In this document: piece by piece, positions 45,420 to 54,381 of the stretch
How positions within the stretch are numbered: the first letter of the stretch is position 1
Layout: every line of letters starts with the position of its first letter
NCBI RefSeq assembly: GCF_002197685.1
Contig: NZ_NBBI01000003.1
Coordinates: forward strand, 434,001-498,000
Direction of reading: 5' to 3'
From: Sphingomonas dokdonensis
GTDB taxonomy: Bacteria > Pseudomonadota > Alphaproteobacteria > Sphingomonadales > Sphingomonadaceae
DNA length: 64,000 bases
Program-made: the position numbers and the translations under genes
The notes under the pieces: model-generated
Told to the model about the DNA's origin: nothing
What the model saw: only the letters and a program-made list of their open reading frames with translations
Databases searched by the model: none

Positions 45420-45992
45420 ATGTCGCCCCTCGCCATGATCAGGGATAGTTCTGTCGCCGCGGTTATCAGCGACCCCAATCTTGCCGATACGCCGATCGTT
45501 GCGTGCAACCAGGCGTTCGTGGATCTGACCGGCTATGCCGAAGACGAGGTGGTAGGGCGCAATTGCCGGTTCCTGCGCGGACCGGATACCGAGCCCGAGT
45601 TGACAGAGGAATTGCGCCGCGCGGTTAGAGAGAAGCGCACGACGCTGGTCGAGATCCTGAACTATCGCAAGGATGGCACTCCGTTTCGCAATGCAGTGAT
45701 GCTGGCACCAATCTTTGGCGAGGATGGTGCGCTGCGGTACATGCTGGGATCGCAACACCCCGTCGATGAAGCCGGTGCGTCGGCGCAGGCGCGGGAAGCG
45801 ATCGCCCGTCTGTCGGAGAGGCAGCACGATGTTTTGGTGCGCATGGCGCGCGGACTGATGAACAAGCAGATCGCTTACGAAATGAACATCAGCGAGCGCA
45901 CGGTGAAAATGCACCGAGCCGCCTTGTTAAAGGTGCTCGGGGTGCGCACGGCGGCCGATGCCATCAGGGCCGCAGTAGAGGCTGGCCTGTAA
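45420..45992 (+). CDS. Blue-light LOV-HTH transcription factor (EL222-like)
   Basis: 190 residues from ATG 45420. A LOV domain carries the flavin-adduct motif GRNCRFLRG with the photoactive Cys49, plus NQAFVDLTGYAEDEVVG and YRKDGTPFRNAVMLAPI. A linker helix follows, then a LuxR-type HTH (LSERQHDVLVRMARGLMNKQIAYEMNISERTVKMHRAALL, in part LSERQ and ISERTVKMHR). Blue light should form a cysteinyl-FMN adduct and release the HTH for dimeric DNA binding, as in EL222 of Erythrobacter. Targets are unknown. Confidence 0.9.
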   Translation: MSPLAMIRDSSVAAVISDPNLADTPIVACNQAFVDLTGYAEDEVVGRNCRFLRGPDTEPELTEELRRAVREKRTTLVEILNYRKDGTPFRNAVMLAPIFGEDGALRYMLGSQHPVDEAGASAQAREAIARLSERQHDVLVRMARGLMNKQIAYEMNISERTVKMHRAALLKVLGVRTAADAIRAAVEAGL

Positions 45993-45999
45993 TAAAGGT

Positions 46000-46031
46000 G
46001 ATGGGGAGGCGGGGACCGCCGCCTCCCCATC
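46000..46031 (+). terminator. Strong stem-loop after the LOV-HTH gene, possibly bidirectional
   Basis: Perfect 13-bp arms GATGGGGAGGCGG and CCGCCTCCCCATC around a 6-nt loop, 8 nt after the LOV-HTH stop and facing the converging fasciclin gene. No T-run follows. Confidence 0.6.
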
Positions 46032-46111
46032 TGCCGGCCCTGCGCAGGGGCAGAAAACAGGGCCGGTTGGCTGACGCCTGAGGCTTGGTCCTGGAAGCGG
46101 ACCGCGTGGGA

Positions 46112-46669
46112 TCAGCCGCCGGGCATCAGAACTTTGTTGATGACGTGCACGACGCCGTTGGACTGCGGTGCATCGGCCATCGTGACGGTGGCGCTGCCGC
46201 CGGCCGCATCGGTAATCATCACCTTGCCGCCCGACATGGTTGCCTTGAGCTGCCCGCCCTGAACGGTGGTAAGCATGGTGGTGCCACCGCCGGCCTTGAT
46301 CTGCTTGGCAAGATCGGCGGCGGTCACCTTGCCGGCGACGACGTGATAGGTGAGGACGCTGGTTAGCTGTGGCTTGTTTTCCGGCTTCAGCAGCGTGTCG
46401 ACCGTGCCGGCGGGCAGCGCGGAAAAGGCGGCGTTGGTGGGCGCGAATACCGTGAACGGTCCGGTTCCGTTCAGCGTATCGACCAAGCCGGCTGCCTTCA
46501 CCGCCGCGACCAGCGTGCTGAGGTTCGGCATGGCCGATGCGTTCTCGACGATCGTTTTGGAAGCGCTTGCCGCAGCAGGCGCCATCACCGGCAGCGGCTT
46601 GGCAAAAGCGGGTGCGGTTGCTGCCAGGCCACCGGCCGCCAGGATGATCAGAGCGCGAGAGACAGACAT
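46112..46669 (-). CDS. Exported fasciclin (FAS1) domain protein
   Basis: 185 residues with a Sec signal (SRALIILAAGGLAATAPAFA). A single FAS1 domain covers the rest: NLSTLVAAVKAAGLVDTL, GPFTVFAPTNAAFSALPAGTVDTLL, LTYHVVAGKV, and the terminal NGVVHVINKVLMPG. Such proteins are periplasmic or surface adhesion-like proteins of uncertain function. The start codon lies inside a 9-bp inverted repeat in the leader, which may control translation. Confidence 0.92.
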   Translation of the reverse strand: MSVSRALIILAAGGLAATAPAFAKPLPVMAPAAASASKTIVENASAMPNLSTLVAAVKAAGLVDTLNGTGPFTVFAPTNAAFSALPAGTVDTLLKPENKPQLTSVLTYHVVAGKVTAADLAKQIKAGGGTTMLTTVQGGQLKATMSGGKVMITDAAGGSATVTMADAPQSNGVVHVINKVLMPGG

Positions 46670-46712
46670 TCACCGTTCCTTTCAGATGATCAGAAATGCT
46701 GATCGGTGAATG
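46667..46712 (-). promoter_or_regulatory. Leader hairpin covering the fasciclin start codon
   Basis: CATTCACCG (46667-46675) is perfectly complementary to CGGTGAATG (46704-46712). An inner stem GATCAG/CTGATC lies at 46688-46704, sharing C46704 with the outer arm. In the minus-strand mRNA the ATG and the region after the AAGGAA ribosome site are paired with the 5' arm. Confidence 0.4.
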
Positions 46713-46786
46713 CACAGGTTATCGAAGCGTTGCAGCGACTATCAGCCTGCTTAAGATCTAGATTTCCACTTAAGTTGCTATGGTAG

Positions 46787-46833
46787 AGGGCAAAACCAGA
46801 TTATTTGTATCTGGTTCTGCCCTTAAGGGCAGG
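46787..46833. repeat. Overlapping long palindromes between fasciclin and DUF188 genes
   Basis: A 15-bp stem with one mismatch (AGGGCAAAACCAGAT with ATCTGGTTCTGCCCT, loop TATTTGT; 46787-46823) overlaps a second perfect palindrome CTGCCCTTAAGGGCAG (46818-46833). The stretch is more AT-rich than its surroundings. It could end the DUF188 transcript, hold a small RNA terminator, or be a mobile palindromic repeat. Confidence 0.5.
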
Positions 46834-46848
46834 TAAGGTGGGTAACGT

Positions 46849-47313
46849 TCAACTTCGCTGACGCTGGATACGCACAAGCGCCGCGTCAAGCGCCGAGAGG
46901 AAACGCGAGCGATCCTCCTTGCCGAAGGGCGGCGGGCCGCCGATGCGATCGCCACCGGCCCGCAGGTCGCTCATGATCGCGCGCACCGCTACCGCGTTGC
47001 CGATCGAACTGGCGGTGAAGGGCTTGCCGTTGGGCGCGATCACCGCACCCGCGCCGCCCTTGATGCAACGATCGGCGAGCAGGATGTCGGCAGTGATGAC
47101 GACGCTTGCCGTGGTGACGCGCTCGGCAATCCAGTCATCGGCGGCGTCGAAGCCGTCGTCCACCACCACGCGGCTGACCAGCGGATGCGGCGGCACACGC
47201 AGGTGCGCGTTGCTCACCACGGTCACCGGCACGTTCAGGCGATATGCGACGCGATAGATCTCCTCCTTTACCGGGCAGGCGTCCGCATCGACGAGGATCA
47301 TCGGTTGAACCAT
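46849..47313 (-). CDS. YaiI/YqxD family protein (DUF188)
   Basis: 154 residues from ATG 47313; ATG 47301 is an alternative. The family signature is the N-terminal ILVDADACPVKEEIYRVA, with later VITADILLADRCIKGGA and IGGPPPFGKEDRSRFL. The fold is PIN-like, with conserved Asp residues, and a nuclease-like role has been suggested but not established. It is full length for the family (about 150). Confidence 0.9.
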   Translation of the reverse strand: MVQPMILVDADACPVKEEIYRVAYRLNVPVTVVSNAHLRVPPHPLVSRVVVDDGFDAADDWIAERVTTASVVITADILLADRCIKGGAGAVIAPNGKPFTASSIGNAVAVRAIMSDLRAGGDRIGGPPPFGKEDRSRFLSALDAALVRIQRQRS

Positions 47314-47359
47314 CGGCGTCTCATGCCCCGGCACGTGACGGCATGTCGACCGGCAAGCC

Positions 47360-48151
47360 TCAGACGCGATTGACGGCGCGGCGCACCATGCCGTCGACCG
47401 GGGCATCGTGCAGACGGCGATAGCGTGCCTCGATCAGCCCGAAGATGCCAAAGCCGAGCAGGCCGATGGCGATCACGATATCCCAGGGATTGGTCAGCCA
47501 GCCGAGCGCCTTTTCCATGCCGCCGGCCTGTTCGCTACGCTCCTGGAAACCGGCGCTCAGCAGGAAATAGCCGCTGATCATGAAGACGAGACCGCGTGCG
47601 GCGTAGCCGATCCGCCCGCTCCATTGCGCCCACGCCTGGCGCGCGACTCCGGGGTCGAGGTGCTCCAGAAATTTCGCCCTGACCGCCTTTACCATCTGCA
47701 GGATGCCGACGCCGACGAGGATCAGCCCGCCCAGCATCACCAGCACGCCGCCGCCGGGCAGCGACATGGCGGTCTGTGCGCCCTCCTGCGTCGAATCGCC
47801 GCCGGACGATGCCGCGCCCTGCATTAGTTTGATCGCCTGCCAGGCAAGGAACAGGTGGATGACGCCGCTGGCCGCCGCGCCGACGCGTTCCAGGACGCCG
47901 TGCTTGTCGTCATCGTGGCGTTCGATGTTGAAGGCGGCGTCGGACAGGCGCCAGATGCCGTAGCCGATCAGCCCGGCGGCCATGATGCCGAGCAACAGCT
48001 GCCCGCCGCTTTCGCCAAGATAGCGTAGCGCGCCGGCGGGGTCTTCGGCGCGCCCGGTGCGCAGGATCAGGAACGCGATGACGAGATAGAGCGCGCCGCG
48101 CACGGCGAAGCCCAATCTGGTGAGCATGGTGAGCCGTGCGCTGGTGTTCAT
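47360..48151 (-). CDS. DUF1206 membrane protein
   Basis: 263 residues from ATG 48151 (AGGGG upstream). It contains three repeats of about 80 residues, each with two hydrophobic helices and an RxGFAVRG/R-G-like start: TRLGFAVRGALYLVIAFL, ERVGAAASGVIHLFLAWQ and GRIGYAARGLVFMISGYF. This is the DUF1206 pattern. Function unknown. The 219 bp between its start and the SDR start hold only promoter-sized spacer. Confidence 0.88.
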   Translation of the reverse strand: MNTSARLTMLTRLGFAVRGALYLVIAFLILRTGRAEDPAGALRYLGESGGQLLLGIMAAGLIGYGIWRLSDAAFNIERHDDDKHGVLERVGAAASGVIHLFLAWQAIKLMQGAASSGGDSTQEGAQTAMSLPGGGVLVMLGGLILVGVGILQMVKAVRAKFLEHLDPGVARQAWAQWSGRIGYAARGLVFMISGYFLLSAGFQERSEQAGGMEKALGWLTNPWDIVIAIGLLGFGIFGLIEARYRRLHDAPVDGMVRRAVNRV

Positions 48152-48370
48152 GCGGATTGTCCCCTTTTCTTCTCCGGGCAAACCGCCGGATCGGCCGGTT
48201 CGTTCCGATCGCGACATGGTTAAGGCCGAGGCCAACGCGCCCGGTGCTTGCCGATGCCCGATATACACGCGGCGCTTGCCAGCATGGCACCAGAGCGGCG
48301 ATGGCGGATGACGGGGCAAAAGACCCCGTTCGGCGCCGCGCCACAACCGCGGCGAAACAGGAGAGCGGCG

Positions 48371-49144
48371 ATGGACCTGGGGCTTGGCGGAAAGACGATC
48401 TTTGTGGCGGGCGGTAGCCGCGGCATCGGGCTTGGCATCGTGGAGGCGTGCCTGGCGGAGGGCGCGCGCGTGGCGATGACGGCGCGCGGTGCGCCGGCGC
48501 TGGCGGCAACGCACGAGATACTGGCGGCGCGTTATGGTGCGGAGGCGGTCTGGAGCGCGGCGGGAGACATGACCGATCCGGCGCAGGTCGAAACGCTGAT
48601 TGCCGCGGCGGAGGAGGCGATGGGTCCGCTGTGGGGCGCAGTGGCGAATGTCGGCCTGCATCCGTGCCCGCCCGGCCTTGAGGTGGATGACGCCACCTGG
48701 CGCGGCGGCATGGCGCAGAATCTGGACTCCGCCTTTTATCTCGGGCGGTCGGCGCTGCGGCGGATGATGCCGCGCGGCGAGGGATCGGTGCTGATGATCG
48801 GGTCGATCGCGGGGCTTGCCGCGCTGGGCACGCCGCTGACCTATGGCACCGCCAAGGCGGCGATGGGGCATCTGGCCAAGGAGCTGGCGGTAATGGCGGG
48901 ACCGAAGGGCGTGCGCGTCAACACCATCGCGCCAGGCAACATCATCTTTACTGGGGGCGACTGGGAGGAGCGATCGACCGGCGCGCGGGCGGAGAGCTGG
49001 TGGCGGTGGATCCGGCGCGAGGTGCCGCTGCAACGTTTCGGCAAGCCTGACGAGATCGGCAGCGTGGCGGCGTTCCTGCTGAGCCCGCTTGCCAGCTTCG
49101 TGACGGGTGCGATCGTGCCGGTGGACGGCGGGCAGGATCGCTGA
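48371..49144 (+). CDS. SDR-family oxidoreductase
   Basis: 257 residues from ATG 48371. NAD(P)-binding GGSRGIGLGI at the N-terminus, NVG in place of NNAG, catalytic Ser in MIGSIAG, and Tyr/Lys in YGTAK are visible; the end has FVTGAIVPVDGGQ. It is a classical SDR probably reducing a 3-oxoacyl or other ketone substrate. It is 69 bp before the P1 peptidase gene on the same strand, without an evident link. Confidence 0.9.
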   Translation: MDLGLGGKTIFVAGGSRGIGLGIVEACLAEGARVAMTARGAPALAATHEILAARYGAEAVWSAAGDMTDPAQVETLIAAAEEAMGPLWGAVANVGLHPCPPGLEVDDATWRGGMAQNLDSAFYLGRSALRRMMPRGEGSVLMIGSIAGLAALGTPLTYGTAKAAMGHLAKELAVMAGPKGVRVNTIAPGNIIFTGGDWEERSTGARAESWWRWIRREVPLQRFGKPDEIGSVAAFLLSPLASFVTGAIVPVDGGQDR

Positions 49145-49213
49145 CCTTCAAGGCTCCGGCGCTGGACAGCGCCGTGCGATGTGCGATGACTCGCGTCGAG
49201 AGGGGAACAGGGA

Positions 49214-50386
49214 ATGGCGCGGATTGGCCGGATGCTGGCGTGTGCGCTGGTCGGCGGGGGATTGCTGATGGCGAGTGCGGGTGCGGTGGCCGATGAGGCC
49301 GCGCCGGTGGTGCAGCGTGCACGAGAAGCGGGCCTGCGCTTCGGCATTCTCCAGCCGGGCAGGCTGAACGCGATCACCGATGTGGCGGGCGTGAAGGTGG
49401 GACACACGACGCTGGTCGAGGGCACGCGCGTGCATACGGGCGTGACGGCGATCCTGCCGCACGGGGGCAATCTGTTTCAGGACAAGGTGCCGGCGGGGTT
49501 CAGCGTCGGCAACGGTTTCGGCAAGTTCGCCGGCAGCACGCAGCTGGTGGAGCTGGGTGAGCTGGAAACGCCGATCCTGCTCACCAACACATTGTCGGTG
49601 GCCGATGCGATGGCGGCGAGCGTCGAATGGACGCTCGCACAGCCGGGCAACGCGGAGGTGCGATCGGTCAACGCGGTGGTGGGCGAGACCAATGATGCAC
49701 AGCTCAACGACATTCGGGCGCGCAGCGTGACGATCGCGCACGCCCGCGCGGCAATCGACGCGGCGAAGACCGGGCCGGTGGCGGAAGGCGGGGTCGGCGC
49801 GGGCACGGGCACGGTGGCTTTCGGGTACAAGGGCGGGATCGGCACCAGCTCGCGCGTGCTGCCGGCGTCGCTCGGGGGCTATACCGTTGGCGTGCTGGTG
49901 CAGAGCAATTACGGCGGCGTGCTGACAATCGCCGGCCTCCCGGTGGGCGAGCGGCTGGGTGGATACCTGCTGGAGGATGCGGTCGCTCGGCAGCAGGGCG
50001 ACGGATCGGTGATCGTCGTGATCGCCACCGATGCGCCCCTGTCCGACCGCAACCTGAAGCGGCTGGCGACGCGCGCCTTCATGGGCATCGCGCGGACGGG
50101 ATCGCCGATGACCAACGGGTCGGGCGATTATGCCGTCGCCTTTTCGACGCACCCCGACGTGCGGCGGACCGCGGCGCGGCGTGCAGGCGCGGCCAGCTAT
50201 CCCGATGTCGGCAATGACCAGATGACGCCGCTGTTCCAGGCGGTGAGCGAGGCGACGGAGGAGGCGGTGGTCAACTCGCTGTTCGCCGGCCGCACCGTCA
50301 CCGGGTTCCGCGGCACGGTGGAACGGCTGCCGGTCGACCGCGTGCTGGCGATGTGGCGCGCGGCTGGTCGCGCCGCGAAGCAATGA
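49214..50386 (+). CDS. P1-family aminopeptidase/amidase (DmpA/BapA-like), exported
   Basis: 390 residues with a Sec signal (CALVGGGLLMASAGAVADE). N-terminal nucleophile hydrolase of family S58: NAITDVAGVKVGHTTLVEG, GFSVGNGFGKFAGSTQ, NAVVGETNDAQLND, and the GIGTSSR region (residues 208-214) that carries the autocatalytic serine in DmpA-type enzymes. Members release N-terminal L-, D- or beta-amino acids. The gene is followed, 19 bp later, by an amidohydrolase. The pair faces a TonB receptor. Confidence 0.92.
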   Translation: MARIGRMLACALVGGGLLMASAGAVADEAAPVVQRAREAGLRFGILQPGRLNAITDVAGVKVGHTTLVEGTRVHTGVTAILPHGGNLFQDKVPAGFSVGNGFGKFAGSTQLVELGELETPILLTNTLSVADAMAASVEWTLAQPGNAEVRSVNAVVGETNDAQLNDIRARSVTIAHARAAIDAAKTGPVAEGGVGAGTGTVAFGYKGGIGTSSRVLPASLGGYTVGVLVQSNYGGVLTIAGLPVGERLGGYLLEDAVARQQGDGSVIVVIATDAPLSDRNLKRLATRAFMGIARTGSPMTNGSGDYAVAFSTHPDVRRTAARRAGAASYPDVGNDQMTPLFQAVSEATEEAVVNSLFAGRTVTGFRGTVERLPVDRVLAMWRAAGRAAKQ

Positions 50387-50405
50387 TTTCATTCAAGGAT
50401 CGACC

Positions 50406-52124
50406 ATGATGCCTTCCTGCCGTTCGCTTGCCCCGCTGCTGTTGCTCTCCGTTGCAACGGTGCCGGGTGCTGCGCTTGCCCATCAGGAGGTGGCGCCGCG
50501 CGCCGCTCGGGCCGCAGCGCCGGCCGGCAACGATCCCGGCGTCGCGCCTGCTCGCGGGGTAGGCGAGGGCGCAGGGCCGTTCCGTCGGATGGTGATCCGC
50601 GGCGCGACGCTGATCGACGGCACCGGATCGGTGCCGCGCGGACCGGTGGACATCGTGATCGAGGGCAATCGGATCGCCGACATCCGCCAGGCGGGCTGGC
50701 CGGGATTGCCGCTGAAGCCGGGCCGCGCGCCGCAGGATGCCGATCAGGAAATCGATGCGACCGGCATGTACGTGCTGCCCGGCTTCGTCGATGCGCACAC
50801 GCATCTGCCCGGACCCGACAAGGCGCCCGACGCCTCCTACGCCTACAAGCTGTGGCTGGCGCATGGCGTGACGACGGTGCGCGGTGTGTCGCTCGCCTCG
50901 CCCGCTTATACCAGCCGCGACAAGGCGCGATCGGCACGCAACGAGATCGTCGCACCGCGCATCTTCAATTACCAGACGCTGGGCTCGGGCTGGTCGGGCG
51001 GGCGCATTTCGAGCCCCGACAAGGCGCGCGAATGGGTGCGCTGGGCGGCGAGGAACGACATTGATGGCATCAAGTTCTTCGGGCGCGACGATGAAACGCC
51101 CGAGGTGATGACCGCCGCGATCGACGAAGCGCACAAGAACAAGATGGGCACCGTCGCGCACCTCAGCCAGACCGGCGTGGCCAATTTCAACGGTATCATC
51201 GCGGGCCGCGCGCATCTCGACACGATCACGCATTTCTACGGGCATATGGAATCGTTGCTGAAGGATCACACGATCCAGAAAGTCTCGCCCGATTACAATT
51301 TCTACAACGAGCTCCAACGCTTCGCGCAAGTCGCCGACATCAAGGACGAGGTGTACGCACCCGGCTCGCCCGAATGGTGGGAGTATCTGCACGAGCAGAA
51401 GGCAAACGGCGTCACCTTTGACCCGACGTTCAACATTTACGCCGCCTCGCGCGACCTGATGCGGGCACGCAACGCCGATTGGCAGGGGCGCTACACCACG
51501 CCGCAGCTGTGGAATTACTTTCAGTCGACCCGCGACAACCACGGATCGTACTTCTTCGACTGGACCAGCCAGATCGAGACCAACTGGAAGGGATTCTACC
51601 GCAACTTCTTTCAGCTGATCCACGACTACAACCAGATCGGCGGCCGGGTGACGATCGGGACGGACTCGGGCTTCATCTACAAGGTTTACGGATTTGCCTA
51701 TGTCGAGGAGCTGGAGCTGTTGCAGGAGGCGGGGCTGACGCCGCTGGAGATCTTCCGCTCCGCCACGGTGAACGGCGCCAAGACGCTGATGGAGCCGAAG
51801 GGCGAGGAGCCGCAGTTCGGCGCGGTGCGGCGCGGGATGCTGGCCGATTTGGTGATCGTGCCGGAGAATCCGCTCGCCAACCTCAAGACATTGTACGGCA
51901 CCGGCTTCGTCCGCCTGAACCCGCAGACCAACAAGCAGGAGCGGATCGGCGGCGTGCGCTACACGATCAAGGACGGCATCGTGTACGACGCGCCGCGCCT
52001 GCTGGCCGATGTGGCCGCTATGGTGGCGCGCGAAAAGCAGGTGGTGCCGACTCCCGTGCCACCCCCGGTGATCCCGCTGGAGCCGGGCTTTGTCGCCACG
52101 GCGCAGCCGGTCGCGACGCCGTGA
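50406..52124 (+). CDS. Exported amidohydrolase
   Basis: 572 residues with a Sec signal (LAPLLLLSVATVPGAALAH). TIM-barrel amidohydrolase with the metal motif DAHTHLPG (HxH), DGIKFFGRDD (possible Lys ligand), AHLSQTG (His), THFYGH (His) and GTDSGF (Asp). It should cleave an amide, cyclic or peptide-like bond in the periplasm. Same transcript as the P1 peptidase; the two may act on peptide-like substrates imported through the TonB receptor that converges on this gene with 13 bp between stops. Confidence 0.9.
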   Translation: MMPSCRSLAPLLLLSVATVPGAALAHQEVAPRAARAAAPAGNDPGVAPARGVGEGAGPFRRMVIRGATLIDGTGSVPRGPVDIVIEGNRIADIRQAGWPGLPLKPGRAPQDADQEIDATGMYVLPGFVDAHTHLPGPDKAPDASYAYKLWLAHGVTTVRGVSLASPAYTSRDKARSARNEIVAPRIFNYQTLGSGWSGGRISSPDKAREWVRWAARNDIDGIKFFGRDDETPEVMTAAIDEAHKNKMGTVAHLSQTGVANFNGIIAGRAHLDTITHFYGHMESLLKDHTIQKVSPDYNFYNELQRFAQVADIKDEVYAPGSPEWWEYLHEQKANGVTFDPTFNIYAASRDLMRARNADWQGRYTTPQLWNYFQSTRDNHGSYFFDWTSQIETNWKGFYRNFFQLIHDYNQIGGRVTIGTDSGFIYKVYGFAYVEELELLQEAGLTPLEIFRSATVNGAKTLMEPKGEEPQFGAVRRGMLADLVIVPENPLANLKTLYGTGFVRLNPQTNKQERIGGVRYTIKDGIVYDAPRLLADVAAMVAREKQVVPTPVPPPVIPLEPGFVATAQPVATP

Positions 52125-52137
52125 CTGCGGGGCGCGA

Positions 52138-54381
52138 TCAGAAGCTGCGGCTGAGGCGCAGCGTCCATTCGCGCGGGGCCACCGGATAGCCGATCGTGCC
52201 GACGCTGCCGCTGTTGTAGCGGCGGTCGGCAAGGTTGGTGACGGCGAGCAGCAGGCCCCAATCCTGCGAGTCGACGCCCGCCTGCATGTTGATCTGCGCC
52301 GCATTCGTGACACGGTGCTGCGGCTCGTTGCACAAGGCGATCGAATAGGGCGAGGCGGCGCTGTAATCGCCGCCGACGCGCAGCCGGGCCGACCCGACCG
52401 CGCGGGTGTAGCTGGCGCGCAGCTGATAGCGCAGCGCCGGGGTGAAGCGCAGGTCGAGATCGCGTTCGTCGGGGACGAAGGACGTGCAGCCGGGGCTGGA
52501 TGAAAGGCGGGTGAAACGATCGGCGAGCGTCGCGATCCAGCCGCCGATCTCCACGCCGGCAAACGGGCGCGCGCTCCATTCCAGCTCAAGACCCTGGATA
52601 CGCGCGTCGCCGACGTTCTGGCGAAAGATGTCCGGCGGCCCCGCGGTGACGCGCGAGGCGGAAAAGGCGATGTTGGTGTAATCGTTAATGAAATAGGCGG
52701 CGTTGATGCGCAGGCGATTGTCGAGCCAATCCGACTTCACGCCAATTTCGTGATTCCACACGGTCTCGGGCGCGATCGCGGTTTGCCGGTTGAGCACGAA
52801 GTCGAGGTTGCGCGCGCGCCCATCGAAGCTGCCGCTGCGAAAGCCCTTGGCAACGAGCGCATAGGCCATCACCTCGCCGGTGGCAGTATCGAAGCGGTAG
52901 TCGGCCTCGACGCGCGGCGACACGTCCGTCCAGCGCTCCGCGATGCGGCGCTGTGCGAGGCGGCCGTTCGGCAGGACCAGGATCGTGTCGGGCGCGGTGA
53001 GGAAGGATACGGCGTATCGCTTGCGCTCATCGGTATAGCGCAACCCGCCGCTGACGCGCGCACGATCGCCGAGCGCGAGCGTCGCCGAGCCGAACACGGC
53101 GATGCTGCTGGTATCGAGCCGCGGCTCGTACGGCGACCAATTGCCCGAAGTGCCGGGCGCGCGCGATGGCGCGTTGAAGAAATCATCGTTGCGGAAGCGC
53201 GCGTTCGGGCCGGCGGGCGTCGCGGCGCTGATCGCGGTGAGCTGATCGTTATGCTCCGCGAAATAATAGCCGCCGACCAGCCATTGTACGCGCTGCGCCC
53301 AGGCGGTGCCGGCGAGCTGCAGCTCCTGGCTCAGCTGGCGCTGCTGCTGATCCTGAAGCAGGATGATGTTGGCGCCGACACCGGGCGCATTGGCGGTCTG
53401 GTCGAAGCCGATGCGGGAGCGGAGCGTGCGGTGTGCGGTGATGCTGGTGAGTGTCGTGGCACCGGCCCGGTATTCTGCGCGGAGCGACACGCCATCGGTG
53501 TCGGTGCGGTTGAGCGGATCGGTATCGGCGGATGTGAAAGAATCGATCGATCCGTTGGGGTTGACGAAGCTGTTCGTGAAGCGACCCGGGCGCGCCGGAT
53601 CGGCCGCGAAGCGTTGTGGAAAGCGTGGGGTGGAGCGATCGCGCGTGATGTCGGCGCTGGCCTGGATCGTGAGATCGGGCGCGGCTTCCCACAAGATCGC
53701 GGCACGAGCGCCTTGCAGGTCCTGATCGTTGACCCGGACGCCGTTGGTCAGATTGCGGCCCCAGCCGCGCTGATGGCGCGTCAGGCCGGAGACGCGCAGC
53801 GCCAGCGTCTTGCCGAGCGGCACGTTGGCGGCGGCGCGCGCGTCGATCCGGCTAAAGCTGCCGACCGTCACGTCCGCCTGTGCCGCGGGCGCGGCGACCG
53901 ACGGTTTCTTCATGACGAGCTTGATCGCGCCGCCGCTGGTGTTGCGGCCGTAGAGCGTGCCCTGCGGCCCGCGCAGCACCTCGATCCGCTCGACATCGAG
54001 GAGATCGAGCAAGGCGCCGGTGGAGCGCGGCAGGATCACATCGTCGACGTAGATCCCGACCGGGGGATCGTTAGTGAAGATCGAATCGCCCTCGCCGACG
54101 CCGCGCAGGAACACGAGCGCGCCCGAACTGGTGCCGAAATTGCGTTGCAGATAGAGGTTCGGCACCGCCGCGCCGATCCGATCGAGGTTGACGATCCCCT
54201 CGTCTTCGAGCCGGGCGGCAGGCAACACGGTGAGCGTGACGGGCACATCCTGCGCAGGCTCTTCGCGCCGTTCGGCGGTGACCAGAATGTCGTCGGCTGC
54301 CAGCGCGGCGCCGCGATCGTCAGCATATGCCGGCGCTGCGGCAACCCCCGCCAGCAGCACCAGCGCCCAATTTCGATCCAT
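52138..54381 (-). CDS. TonB-dependent receptor (peptidase/amidohydrolase locus)
   Basis: 747 residues with a signal peptide (VLLAGVAAAPAYA). Plug domain: DDILVTAERREEPAQDVPVTLTVLPA, VFLRGVGEGDSIFT and VEVLRGPQGTLYGRNTSGGAIKLV (in part LRGPQGTLYGRNTSGGAIKL). The barrel ends TLRLSRSF with a terminal Phe. This is the FecA/CirA-like short form lacking the N-terminal signalling domain. It converges with the P1 peptidase-amidohydrolase pair. Ligand unknown. Confidence 0.92.
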   Translation of the reverse strand: MDRNWALVLLAGVAAAPAYADDRGAALAADDILVTAERREEPAQDVPVTLTVLPAARLEDEGIVNLDRIGAAVPNLYLQRNFGTSSGALVFLRGVGEGDSIFTNDPPVGIYVDDVILPRSTGALLDLLDVERIEVLRGPQGTLYGRNTSGGAIKLVMKKPSVAAPAAQADVTVGSFSRIDARAAANVPLGKTLALRVSGLTRHQRGWGRNLTNGVRVNDQDLQGARAAILWEAAPDLTIQASADITRDRSTPRFPQRFAADPARPGRFTNSFVNPNGSIDSFTSADTDPLNRTDTDGVSLRAEYRAGATTLTSITAHRTLRSRIGFDQTANAPGVGANIILLQDQQQRQLSQELQLAGTAWAQRVQWLVGGYYFAEHNDQLTAISAATPAGPNARFRNDDFFNAPSRAPGTSGNWSPYEPRLDTSSIAVFGSATLALGDRARVSGGLRYTDERKRYAVSFLTAPDTILVLPNGRLAQRRIAERWTDVSPRVEADYRFDTATGEVMAYALVAKGFRSGSFDGRARNLDFVLNRQTAIAPETVWNHEIGVKSDWLDNRLRINAAYFINDYTNIAFSASRVTAGPPDIFRQNVGDARIQGLELEWSARPFAGVEIGGWIATLADRFTRLSSSPGCTSFVPDERDLDLRFTPALRYQLRASYTRAVGSARLRVGGDYSAASPYSIALCNEPQHRVTNAAQINMQAGVDSQDWGLLLAVTNLADRRYNSGSVGTIGYPVAPREWTLRLSRSF

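Noticed and set aside
50298-52589. 763-codon minus-strand frame across the amidohydrolase and receptor end
   Set aside because: It lies antisense to the amidohydrolase and in the wrong frame of the receptor; low-complexity Arg/Ser-rich composition and no recognisable domain.
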